64,000 nucleotides of DNA from Flavobacteriales bacterium UBA7666 (GTDB taxonomy: Bacteria; Bacteroidota; Bacteroidia; Flavobacteriales_D; Crocinitomicaceae): contig DLHO01000012.1 in assembly GCA_002483265.1 (NCBI GenBank), positions 1 through 64,000 of the forward strand, in the 5' to 3' direction. Both the position numbers and the translations under genes were made by a program. This document shows positions 36,901 to 44,251 of the stretch, one piece after another. The notes below the pieces were generated by a model. That model was not told the DNA's origin and searched no databases. It saw only the letters and a program-made list of their open reading frames with translations. Position 1 is the stretch's first letter. Each line of letters begins with the position of its first letter.

Positions 36901-39900
36901 CTTTACTACTGTTGATCCTGTTTGTAATGGAAGTTGTGATGGGTCAATTACTGTAACTCCTTCCGGAGGTGTTCCAACTTATAACTATAGTTTGAATGGT
37001 GCTGCAAGTCAAACATCAAATACTATTTTGAATGTGTGCAGCGGAACTCAAGATGTAATCATTACGGATGCTAACGGATGTACTTTAGAAGTAAATCCGG
37101 TATTAGTAGATCCACCTGCAATTGAAATTGATATGGTATCGATGATCGAATCAAATTGTGGAAACAATGACGGAGAATTGATTATTTCTGCATCAGGACC
37201 AAATCCCGGATTTACTTATTCTGCGAATGGTGGCGCATCTCAGACAAACGGAACTTTTTCAAATCTTAATGCGGGTGCATACGATATTGTAGTAGTGGAT
37301 GATTTGGGGTGTACAGCACATGAATTCTTTGGGGTAAATGACGTTCAAATGGACGGTGTTTTGATTTCACAGTCAGATCCACTTTGTTTTGGTTCTGCAG
37401 ATGGAACGATAGAGGTTACCAATGTAAATGGAGCGATTCCGATTAATTTTGAGTTGGACATGTCAGGGTTTCTTCAAGGATCAGGATATTTCGGTAGTTT
37501 GGAAGCAGGAACTCACATTATCGTAATCACAGATGGAGGGAACTGTGTGTTTACTATTCCATTAACTCTGGATCAACCGGATCCGTTAACTTTTGATCCT
37601 GTTGTAACGGATGTTGCTTGCTATGGAGCTTCGACTGGTGAAATTGAATTCACTAATAATGCCGGAGGAACACCTGCCTATATGTTCAGTGCGGATGGTG
37701 GTACAAACTTCGTTTCCGGAACGACATTTACGAATCTTCCTGTTGGAACGTATGATTTAGCAGTTACCGATAATAACGGTTGTATGGGATTAGGAACTGC
37801 AGCCATTACTCAAACGCTTCCTATTGAGATTACAAATAATAAAGTTGATCTGACATGTTTCCAGAATAGTACCGGATTTATCCAATTGGGTGCAACAGGA
37901 GGGAATTCAGGATATCAGTATTCTATTGATAATGGAGCAACATTTGTTGCCACAAATTCATTCGTAAGTTTAACAGCTCAAGTTTACAATGTAGTTGTGA
38001 TGGATCAGGAAGGTTGTCTTCAGGATACGACGATTACTTTGACAGAGCCGAATCTATTAGTGGCAGGTGCAACTTCAACAGACGTGCTATGTAACAATGC
38101 TTGTGACGGAACGATTACGGGAACAGGAGCTGGTGGAACCGTTAATTACATGTTTAGTGTGGATGGCGGAATTATCTTTAACGTAAGTGGTTTGTTTAAC
38201 AACTTATGTGCCGGACCTTATGATTTGATCATAAATGATTTCAATAGCTGTTCAGATACAACAACTGCAACGATCAATTCACCTGTGGGAGTTAGTTTGA
38301 CTGTTACATTAACGCCCTCTACTTGTGGAAACGCAAATGGTGAAATTGATATGAGTTTAGCGGGAGGAACAATGCCTTACAATTATAGTATTGATAACGG
38401 AACAACTTTCACTCTTACAAGCGTATTTACAGGCTTGCCGGCTGATGATTATCCGCTGGAAGCAGAAGATGCAAACGGATGTGGGGTTGACTCGATCGTG
38501 ACGATTATAAATATGGCATCACCGGTTATTTCAGGTGTTTATGTCACTGAACCAACTTGTTTCAGTGTTTGTGATGCGCTTGCTACGGTGAGTGCAGCCG
38601 GAGGAACAGGAGCTTTGTCTTTTGAGATCAACGGAGTTATACAAACTGACAGTATTTTCAATGGTTTGTGTGCAGGAACTTATGATGTAGTAATTGCAGA
38701 TGCAAATGCATGTACTGATACATTGAATGTGGTTATTAATCAACCGGATACATTAACATTTACTACAATAGCAACTAATCTGACATGTTTCCAAAACCAA
38801 TCAGGAACAATTACTGTAACGGTTCAAGGTGGTACAGGTCCATTCAATTATTCATATGACGGAGGTACAACTTTTGGATTAGTAGATAATGCTCAGGTTC
38901 TTACAGCAGGTAATTACAACATTGTGGTTCGTGATGATCACAACTGTCAGGCTACCGGAGCAGAAGTACTTACTCAGCCAGTTTTGTTATCGGCTACATT
39001 GAATCTTACTGATCCAACTTGTTATACATTCTGTAATGGTTCTGCTGTTGCAAATGTAACGGGCGGAACGCTGAATTATACTTACAGCTGGAATGGTGTA
39101 TCAGGAGTTTCTAATACGAATTCCAACCTTTGTGCCGGAAATTATACACTGGAAGTTACAGATGCAAACAACTGTTCTTTCGACACAACTTATGTGATCA
39201 CAGATCCTGCAGAGTTTGTAATTGATTCGGTTGGTAATACAGATGCTACTTGTAATACATTCTGTGATGGTACTGCAACGATTCATGCTGTTGGAGCTGT
39301 TTCGTATAGTTTCGATAACGGAGGAACTTTCGGGCCTGCAAATACTTTAGGTTCTTTGTGTGCACAAGCTTATCAAGTTCAGGCAACAAATGCTGCAGGT
39401 TGTATAGCAATTAGTTCAGTTGCTATTCAGCAACCACTTCCGGTTCAATTGTTCACTTCAATGGATAGTTTGATGTGTACTGGAGATACGCTTCCTCTTT
39501 ATGCAATTGCATTCGGAGGTACTGCACCATATACTTATACATGGAGTAATGGATTTGTGGGACAAACACAAGATGTGATCCAAACTGCACCGGGTGTTTA
39601 CACTGTTTCTGTAGTGGATCAAAACAATTGTACAACAGCAGCACCAAGTTCTGTTAACTTGACAATTCTACCGGTTCTGGCTTTCAATTTGACAGGTGAT
39701 ACGTCAATTTGTAACGGGAGTAACATTGTTCTTCAGGTAAATGTGACCGGTGGTGCACCAGCATATTCCTATCAATGGAGTACTTCAGTGAATGATACTT
39801 TAAATCAGATCACAGTAAATCCGATAGCTCCAACACTTTATAGTGTTAGTGTATCAGATATTTGTGCGACGGTTGATACCAATGTTCAGGTTAATTTCTA

Positions 39901-40702
39901 TGCGGTTCCGACTGCTCAGTTTGTTACCAATAATCAGGATGGATGTAGCCCTTTAAACGTTGCCTTCTCAAATGATTTGGCAATTACAAATCTTCAGAAT
40001 TGTGTGTGGACATTCTCTGATGGTCAAACATTCAACGGTTGTGGAAGCTTGAATGCAGTATTTACTAATCCGGGTTGTTATGATGTTACTTTCACGGGGC
40101 AAACCACAGATGGTTGTCCGGTTACCGGAGTGTTTGCTTCTGCGGTATGTGTTTACGACAATCCTACAGCAAACTTTACTTACTCACCTCAGTTGCCAAC
40201 TGAGTTAGACAATACAGTTCAGTTTACCAGTTTGTCTTACGGAGCAAATTCGTTTGACTGGACTTTTGGAAATAACTACGGAACTTCAACTGAGGAGAAT
40301 CCTAATCATACATTCCACGGAGTTGATCCGGATGAGACTGTAAATGTTTGCTTGTTTGTTGTTTCAGAGCACGGATGTGCAGATTCAATTTGCAGACCAA
40401 TCAAATTCTATGGAGACTTCCTGGTTTGGGTTCCAAATACCTTTACACCGGATGGAGATGAGTTTAACAACCAGTTTAAACCAATTTTCTCTAAAGACCG
40501 TATGATCGAGGATTACAATTTGATGATCTTCAATCGTTGGGGAGAATTGATCTTCGAATCTCATGATCCTGAATTCGGATGGGATGGAACTTATCATGAG
40601 GAATTTGTTCAGGATGGTGTTTATACCTGGACGATTGATGTGAAAGACGGATTGAAAAATAAGAGTCAGAAATACATTGGACACGTGAATAAGTTACAGT
40701 AG
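33917..40702 (+). CDS. giant T9SS type B surface protein with SprB-type repeats
   Basis: This 2261-residue protein has a signal-like hydrophobic segment at about 15-35 (IALSVVLLLSTCFAYGQ), preceded by a long N-region. Residues about 40-480 hold a beta-rich domain with glycine tracts (GGGGGGN-like). An Ig-like domain follows at about 535-605. About 16 repeats of some 75 residues lie between 610 and 1850; each opens with a paired-cysteine motif such as NASCNNTCNGSITV and ends like VTDANGC, the SprB repeat signature. Two PKD-like domains come next. The end (FLVWVPNTFTPDGDEFNNQF, NRWGELIFE) is the type B T9SS C-terminal domain. It is probably a cell-surface adhesin linked to gliding or biofilm. 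Confidence 0.9.
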   Translation: MKTKTLPATPDMGYIRIALSVVLLLSTCFAYGQPGKSGAATITALNTVVNCYSPVTNNVTAGSTSVTVNNSGGNNCNWECGDMVMIYQAQGATINTADAPTYGDITAYNNSGLYEFNYVTSAAGNTVNLQNPLANNYTATGRVQLVKVPSYTTLTVNAGASIVPILWQEGGGFRKGGIVAIHCVGTVTVNGMIQATSFGFRPGATEQNSSGTGTNFVSSYVSTNSSDGGEKGESIAGFGVEYTTGAYNRGAPANGGGGGNGHNAGGGGGANGLNGTPWNGQGIMCTACPGAAAWVLDPYVTANGNVLTTSSGGGRGGYSYGSSNQNAIVTGPGNTNWGGDNRDPNGGLGGRPLTIAPQTRIFFGGGGGAGDSNNGSNAPGGSGGGIIYIIAPNVTGSGSIVAQGGAAINQISNSNGSANDAPAGGGGGGTVIIKGTVANSLTLDVVGGKGGDQGPLGSESEGPGGGGGGGYIAITAGSPTLTIAGGQSGMTLSSSLTEFVQNGATDGGTGQTGTIPSTFINYTVTDISATVNTPICVGNAINFTTVVSTPGGTYAWTGPNGYTSTAANPTIASAALTHTGNYQVIYTTPGGCKDTFLLAVVVNPRPVIALVGTNLSCATPCNGSVALNFTTLTTPAYTFAWSNGATTQNISSLCAGNFAVTVTDGNTCTAAANVNITAPTPVSATLAAVNASCNNTCNGSITVTPSGGTPGYQYSLNGAPNQASNSYTALCDGAYTVQVTDANGCFVNVNTTITEPPVLNIALVSTVPSTCATSNGSLTVSASGGAGGYIFTVGAVSHASGTFTGLAPGTYNVIVTDANGCTKNLSVTVASTVSPTASILSQQPVSCFGGFNGSVIIGITGGTPSYTFSLSPGPTNQASNVFNNLAAGNYVATVTDANGCIATVPVVCVQPPQLTYTTTVTNATCDGLCNGQIQITPAGGTAPYDYSHDNGLTFTLANPIINLCAGNVDVVVRDSKGCLTNSTVVITDPAPLSATFTTVDPVCNGSCDGSITVTPSGGVPTYNYSLNGAASQTSNTILNVCSGTQDVIITDANGCTLEVNPVLVDPPAIEIDMVSMIESNCGNNDGELIISASGPNPGFTYSANGGASQTNGTFSNLNAGAYDIVVVDDLGCTAHEFFGVNDVQMDGVLISQSDPLCFGSADGTIEVTNVNGAIPINFELDMSGFLQGSGYFGSLEAGTHIIVITDGGNCVFTIPLTLDQPDPLTFDPVVTDVACYGASTGEIEFTNNAGGTPAYMFSADGGTNFVSGTTFTNLPVGTYDLAVTDNNGCMGLGTAAITQTLPIEITNNKVDLTCFQNSTGFIQLGATGGNSGYQYSIDNGATFVATNSFVSLTAQVYNVVVMDQEGCLQDTTITLTEPNLLVAGATSTDVLCNNACDGTITGTGAGGTVNYMFSVDGGIIFNVSGLFNNLCAGPYDLIINDFNSCSDTTTATINSPVGVSLTVTLTPSTCGNANGEIDMSLAGGTMPYNYSIDNGTTFTLTSVFTGLPADDYPLEAEDANGCGVDSIVTIINMASPVISGVYVTEPTCFSVCDALATVSAAGGTGALSFEINGVIQTDSIFNGLCAGTYDVVIADANACTDTLNVVINQPDTLTFTTIATNLTCFQNQSGTITVTVQGGTGPFNYSYDGGTTFGLVDNAQVLTAGNYNIVVRDDHNCQATGAEVLTQPVLLSATLNLTDPTCYTFCNGSAVANVTGGTLNYTYSWNGVSGVSNTNSNLCAGNYTLEVTDANNCSFDTTYVITDPAEFVIDSVGNTDATCNTFCDGTATIHAVGAVSYSFDNGGTFGPANTLGSLCAQAYQVQATNAAGCIAISSVAIQQPLPVQLFTSMDSLMCTGDTLPLYAIAFGGTAPYTYTWSNGFVGQTQDVIQTAPGVYTVSVVDQNNCTTAAPSSVNLTILPVLAFNLTGDTSICNGSNIVLQVNVTGGAPAYSYQWSTSVNDTLNQITVNPIAPTLYSVSVSDICATVDTNVQVNFYAVPTAQFVTNNQDGCSPLNVAFSNDLAITNLQNCVWTFSDGQTFNGCGSLNAVFTNPGCYDVTFTGQTTDGCPVTGVFASAVCVYDNPTANFTYSPQLPTELDNTVQFTSLSYGANSFDWTFGNNYGTSTEENPNHTFHGVDPDETVNVCLFVVSEHGCADSICRPIKFYGDFLVWVPNTFTPDGDEFNNQFKPIFSKDRMIEDYNLMIFNRWGELIFESHDPEFGWDGTYHEEFVQDGVYTWTIDVKDGLKNKSQKYIGHVNKLQ

Positions 40703-40721
40703 TCCGAATAAGTAATAAATT

Positions 40722-40754
40722 AAAGCCCCGACATTTTATCGTCGGGGCTTTTTT
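40722..40754 (+). terminator. terminator after the SprB-like gene
   Basis: AAAGCCCCGAC pairs with GTCGGGGCTTT, with an 8-nt loop and a T6 run. The stem is the same as at 7816-7848. Confidence 0.9.
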
Positions 40755-40771
40755 GTTACTCGTTACTTCTT

Positions 40772-40801
40772 CCTACTTTTTTCCAAGGCAAAAAAAGTAG
40801 G
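40772..40801. repeat. hairpin of an interspersed intergenic family, copy 1
   Basis: CCTACTTTTTT pairs with AAAAAAGTAGG across ccaaggca, and is followed by CAAAAATGCC. The hairpin at 56255-56292 has the same layout, with a T-rich first arm, A-rich second arm and then gCCAAA-type text. Confidence 0.55.
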
Positions 40802-40834
40802 CAAAAATGCCTTTTCCAATTACAACCTTCGAGC

Positions 40835-40925
40835 AGTCTTCCTTTTAGGGCCGATCTACTGAAAGGCGGGATCAGGATCCCAAATGACAAGCACTTTCCT
40901 TGATCGGTATCCGAAAAGGAAGACT
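40835..40925. other. 91-nt nested hairpin element
   Basis: The outer arms AGTCTTCCTTTT and AAAAGGAAGACT pair perfectly (12 bp). Inside lie CCGATC/GATCGG (40851-40856 with 40902-40907), then GAAAG/CTTTC, and at the tip GGGATC-AG-GATCCC. The order of pairs is collinear, so the whole stretch folds into one long, interrupted hairpin. The gap 40703-41059 otherwise holds the terminator, the previous hairpin and no gene. It could be a small structured RNA or a miniature mobile repeat. Confidence 0.55.
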
Positions 40926-41059
40926 TTTACTTCGACACGAGATATTGGAGTATGCGGATGATTTTCAATTGAAAGCCAGGATTCATGGAGCTTGTAATTG
41001 ATAAGAACTCTCAGCTGCTAATGATTTTTATACTGCAAGTAGATTTGTCTGTTTTTGAA

Positions 41060-42412
41060 TCACTTTCCCTTCACTACAAAAGCCTTGTATTTGTTGGCGG
41101 CATGCTGACCTGAAATGATTGCACTGTTTTGGGTTTCTAATCCTTCAGACCAGCCTCCGGATAAATAGAGAGAAGGAGATTCGGCTAGTTGCTTGTGCAG
41201 AACTGCAAGCTGAGTAATAAAATCAGTTGTGATTAAAGGATGCCAAAAGGTGCTCACATGAAGCAGCTTTCCTGATTTTTGAAGTTGTTCAATTGCTTCC
41301 GGACTAGCCCAGCTTTTATAAATACCATCCAATCGTTTGGAGATCATGCTTAAGTTCATGGTGCTCGAAACTAATTGATTTGAATCATTTGTAATGATAT
41401 TCAGGAAGGATGGTTTTTCATTGTTTACAAACGATGAATCTGTATGCAAAGCAATTTTTGCCTGAAAATAGGTGAGGTGCTTTAAACTTTGAATTGCTTC
41501 AGAAAGACTGGGTTCTGATTTTAAGATCTTTGCAGTTTGATCGGCATGGGTAGCGAAAATGACAAAGTCTACCAATTCGGTTTGTTCCATTCCATTGGTT
41601 GAATAAGTAACCAGCCATTTGTCTTTTGAACGAACCACTTTTGTTACCGGAGAACTGCATTTGATCGTAACCTGTTTGGGGTTCATCTTTTCACCAACCC
41701 GCTGGATCAATGTTCCCATGCCATCCGTCATCACTTTGAATTGATTGGAGGCTTTTGGTTTTCTGAAAGCAAATAATTTCACGATATCAACTGCTGAAGT
41801 GGTTTTGATTTCCGGAACTGTTGTTCCGAGTGATGCCGCAAGGAAAGGGTAGATGATCTCGTTTTTGTATGATTCGTCGAATTTCAGCCCTTTTACCCAT
41901 GTTTCAATAGAGATTCCTTTCCAGTGATCCGGATGTTTGTACATTTCGTAAGCCTCTTTATTGAATCGTTTCAATTTCAATAGTTTTCCCAGCCTTTCAC
42001 CGCGAAGTTTCATTCCCAATGGAGAAACCAATACCGGTTTTTGCTGCTTTTCCCGTTGGATGAGTAAACTGGCATCCACTGTTTCACTTTGGTACGGATT
42101 TGAACCGAGTGTTTTTTCAAGGAATGCAATGTAATCATCCCAAGGTCCTTCTATAAAATACTGAGGCCCGGCGTCTACATTCACCAATTGTCCTTCTTTG
42201 TTCCTGATTGACACGGTTTGTGCATTTCCGCCTAGCTTTTCTTCTTTTTCGAACAGCGTGATTTGTGCCGTAGGATCCAGTTCAGAAATGAAATGTGCTC
42301 CGGAAACTCCGGCCATTCCACCACCAATAATGGCAACTTTGGTTTGGGAAAATGAGACAAGGGATTGTGAAAGAAAGAATGCTGTAATAAGTAAACGGAA
42401 GGAAAAATGCAT
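41060..42412 (-). CDS. secreted FAD-dependent oxidoreductase, prenylcysteine oxidase-like
   Basis: This 450-residue protein has a signal peptide (MHFSFRLLITAFFLSQSLVSF) and directly after it the FAD-binding motif VAIIGGGMAGVSGAH and LFEKEEKLGGNAQTV. The remainder looks like the amine/prenylcysteine oxidase fold (VDAGPQYF, CSSPVTKV, DFVIFATHADQ). The C-terminus holds the second FAD contact (YLSGGWSEGLETQNSAIISG). Related eukaryotic enzymes cleave prenylcysteines; the bacterial substrate is unknown. Placement outside the cytoplasm is predicted by the signal peptide. Confidence 0.85.
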   Translation of the reverse strand: MHFSFRLLITAFFLSQSLVSFSQTKVAIIGGGMAGVSGAHFISELDPTAQITLFEKEEKLGGNAQTVSIRNKEGQLVNVDAGPQYFIEGPWDDYIAFLEKTLGSNPYQSETVDASLLIQREKQQKPVLVSPLGMKLRGERLGKLLKLKRFNKEAYEMYKHPDHWKGISIETWVKGLKFDESYKNEIIYPFLAASLGTTVPEIKTTSAVDIVKLFAFRKPKASNQFKVMTDGMGTLIQRVGEKMNPKQVTIKCSSPVTKVVRSKDKWLVTYSTNGMEQTELVDFVIFATHADQTAKILKSEPSLSEAIQSLKHLTYFQAKIALHTDSSFVNNEKPSFLNIITNDSNQLVSSTMNLSMISKRLDGIYKSWASPEAIEQLQKSGKLLHVSTFWHPLITTDFITQLAVLHKQLAESPSLYLSGGWSEGLETQNSAIISGQHAANKYKAFVVKGK

Positions 42413-42454
42413 GAAGCAGGAGATTTTTTAATGTGGGACTAAGATAGTTTTATT

Positions 42455-42496
42455 AATTACGAATTACGAATTACGAATTACGAATTACGAATTTCG
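42455..42496. repeat. 7-bp tandem repeat AATTACG, six units
   Basis: Five exact AATTACG units and one AATTTCG lie head to tail, followed at 42499-42513 by CCGATAGCTATCAGG, nearly the palindrome seen at 56301-56314. A sister array of AATTGCG lies at 44188. Confidence 0.9.
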
Positions 42497-42527
42497 TCCC
42501 GATAGCTATCAGGATGTGAATCAGTGA

Positions 42528-43211
42528 TTATTTGCTCTTTGGAAACAAAGGTTTAAAAGTCCAGTAGAAGTTTACCCGGATATTGGCGCGATATTGATTG
42601 AGTTGTTGTTGTGGAAAATAAATCGAATTCATCAGTTCGTCTGTTTTCCAATAAGATTGTTTTTCGAAGCGGTGACAAGCGCCGAGATTGACATCCATTC
42701 CGAAATTATGGGTGAAATTCATATTCATTCCCACTGAAATGCCGGCATCTGCAAAGTTTCCATTGAGATGAAAGATTTCATTTTCTTCCAGCGGGTAGTT
42801 GTCTTCTGTACGAATGGAATGTCCTCCGGCTTTTGAATAACCATTGAAGTACAAGCTGCTGTTATTCCACTTTTTGAATTCAATGAAGTGGTATTTCAGT
42901 TCCAAAGTAAGGTAAGTCCTGCGATCAGGCTGCGCATACTCATCGTAGTCACTTGCATCGCCATTTTTGGAAACCTCTCTTTCCAACTTGTGACTGTAAT
43001 GTACGGCATCCAAAACAATAGAAAAACGCTTATGGAAACGGTACTCTGCTCCAAGAGAAACACTGCTGTACCAATTGTCTTCAATGGCAATTATCGACAA
43101 TAGCTTGCCGCGTAAATAGAATTTGGCTGGAGAAAAATCCTGTGAAAGGGCTTGCTGATTCCATAGTCCAAAACTGCAAATGATTAAGATTGATTTGTGA
43201 AATAGGTTCAT
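42528..43211 (-). CDS. outer-membrane beta-barrel-like protein
   Basis: This 227-residue protein has a signal peptide (MNLFHKSILIICSFGLWNQQALSQ). The mature part alternates in the manner of an 8 to 10-strand barrel: SVSLGAEYRFHKRFSIVLDAV, TYLTLELKYHF, NFGMDVNLGA and ANIRVNFYWTF. It has no recognised family beyond outer-membrane-barrel character. It starts 23 nt after a secreted protein gene and probably shares its transcript. Confidence 0.7.
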   Translation of the reverse strand: MNLFHKSILIICSFGLWNQQALSQDFSPAKFYLRGKLLSIIAIEDNWYSSVSLGAEYRFHKRFSIVLDAVHYSHKLEREVSKNGDASDYDEYAQPDRRTYLTLELKYHFIEFKKWNNSSLYFNGYSKAGGHSIRTEDNYPLEENEIFHLNGNFADAGISVGMNMNFTHNFGMDVNLGACHRFEKQSYWKTDELMNSIYFPQQQLNQYRANIRVNFYWTFKPLFPKSK

Positions 43212-43234
43212 TTGTTTTGGGGTTAACGATTTTT

Positions 43235-44170
43235 CTATTTCTCAGAGTCGATTTCTTTTTGGTTCGTAATCTTCCCCAATTTACACTTAAAACTAAAGGA
43301 TTTCATGTTTTGTTTGGCTTCTGTTTGCTCGTAAATAGTTCCTTCTTTCATGTTTGAAGTGTCGAAACGCCAGCTTGCAATGGGATCGTGGAAAGCGTCA
43401 TCGGTGTCCGTTAAGAAGATCGTTACTTCATCGTTTTCTGACACCAGGAAACGAAATACCCGCGGTTTTTCAGGAAACGAAATGCCGTAGTTGTTTCCTT
43501 TGTGAATGTTTCCAACTTCCAGGTCGCCCATTTTAATGGAAAAATCCAGATCAGGAGCATCCGTTCCGAATAATTCATGATCCCAAGCTTGCCCGTTATT
43601 ATCGAATGGTTTTACAATCAATGAATCCAATGAGCATTCAAAGATCTTAGTAAGCGGTTTGATAAACGTAAAAACGTCTGAACGGGTGTTTTGTTTGTAG
43701 GTTGTATTGAATCCATCTTTCCCGTAAAGGTCGGCAGAAATGGAAAGGCTCTGTTTTCCTTCCTTTAGTTTGAGTCCGGCATAGGGAATGAACACTATGT
43801 GGGTTGAAAGACTGGGTTTTGATTCGAAAAATAGTGGGTTATTACTTGATTTGATCTCTATGAAATCACCCTTTCCCAACGTTTTTTGATATCCGAATGC
43901 CGGTTTAACCTGGCTGGTATCTTGAAAAACACTTAGTTTGAATGAGAATTTAGCATTGGTTAATGCTTTGTTCAACATGCTGTCGGCCGGATATTTTTTT
44001 CGAAGCGCATTATAATCAAAGTCAGTAAGAATGCGAAAACCTTTCACACCATTTTCTACATAATCCATTTGGATCTTCACTTGCGGAATGATATTTTCTT
44101 TGTTTTGAGCGAATAGGGGATTGCCGGAAACTACAGTCAACAGGAATATTAAAAGGGTACTATTTTTCAT
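43235..44170 (-). CDS. secreted protein of unknown function
   Basis: This 311-residue protein has a signal peptide (MKNSTLLIFLLTVVSGNPLFA). The mature part is beta-rich. The C-terminal half carries VKPFDNNGQAWDHELFGTDAPDLDF and EVTIFLTDTDDAFHDPIASWRF in shortened form, which resemble a C2-like Asp-rich calcium-binding layout. I do not recognise the family. A 7-bp tandem array lies upstream and the barrel gene follows 23 nt downstream. Confidence 0.68.
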   Translation of the reverse strand: MKNSTLLIFLLTVVSGNPLFAQNKENIIPQVKIQMDYVENGVKGFRILTDFDYNALRKKYPADSMLNKALTNAKFSFKLSVFQDTSQVKPAFGYQKTLGKGDFIEIKSSNNPLFFESKPSLSTHIVFIPYAGLKLKEGKQSLSISADLYGKDGFNTTYKQNTRSDVFTFIKPLTKIFECSLDSLIVKPFDNNGQAWDHELFGTDAPDLDFSIKMGDLEVGNIHKGNNYGISFPEKPRVFRFLVSENDEVTIFLTDTDDAFHDPIASWRFDTSNMKEGTIYEQTEAKQNMKSFSFKCKLGKITNQKEIDSEK

Positions 44171-44187
44171 TACTAACTTATTTACTG

Positions 44188-44234
44188 AATTGCAAATTGC
44201 GAATTGCGAATTGCGAATTGCGAATTGCGAATTG
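44188..44234. repeat. 7-bp tandem repeat AATTGCG, about six and a half units
   Basis: The first unit is AATTGCA, the next five are AATTGCG, and a partial AATTG ends the array. It lies between the M1 peptidase stop (44252) and the start of the next gene. A short trace, GAATTGCGAATTG, lies at 46646-46658. Confidence 0.9.
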
Positions 44235-44251
44235 TTTTTTTACTTACTGTA

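Noticed and set aside
42455..42496. CRISPR-like array of short repeats
   Set aside because: Units are 7 bp with no spacers; no cas genes are in the window. The same applies to 44188-44234 and to the 396-bp coding repeats.
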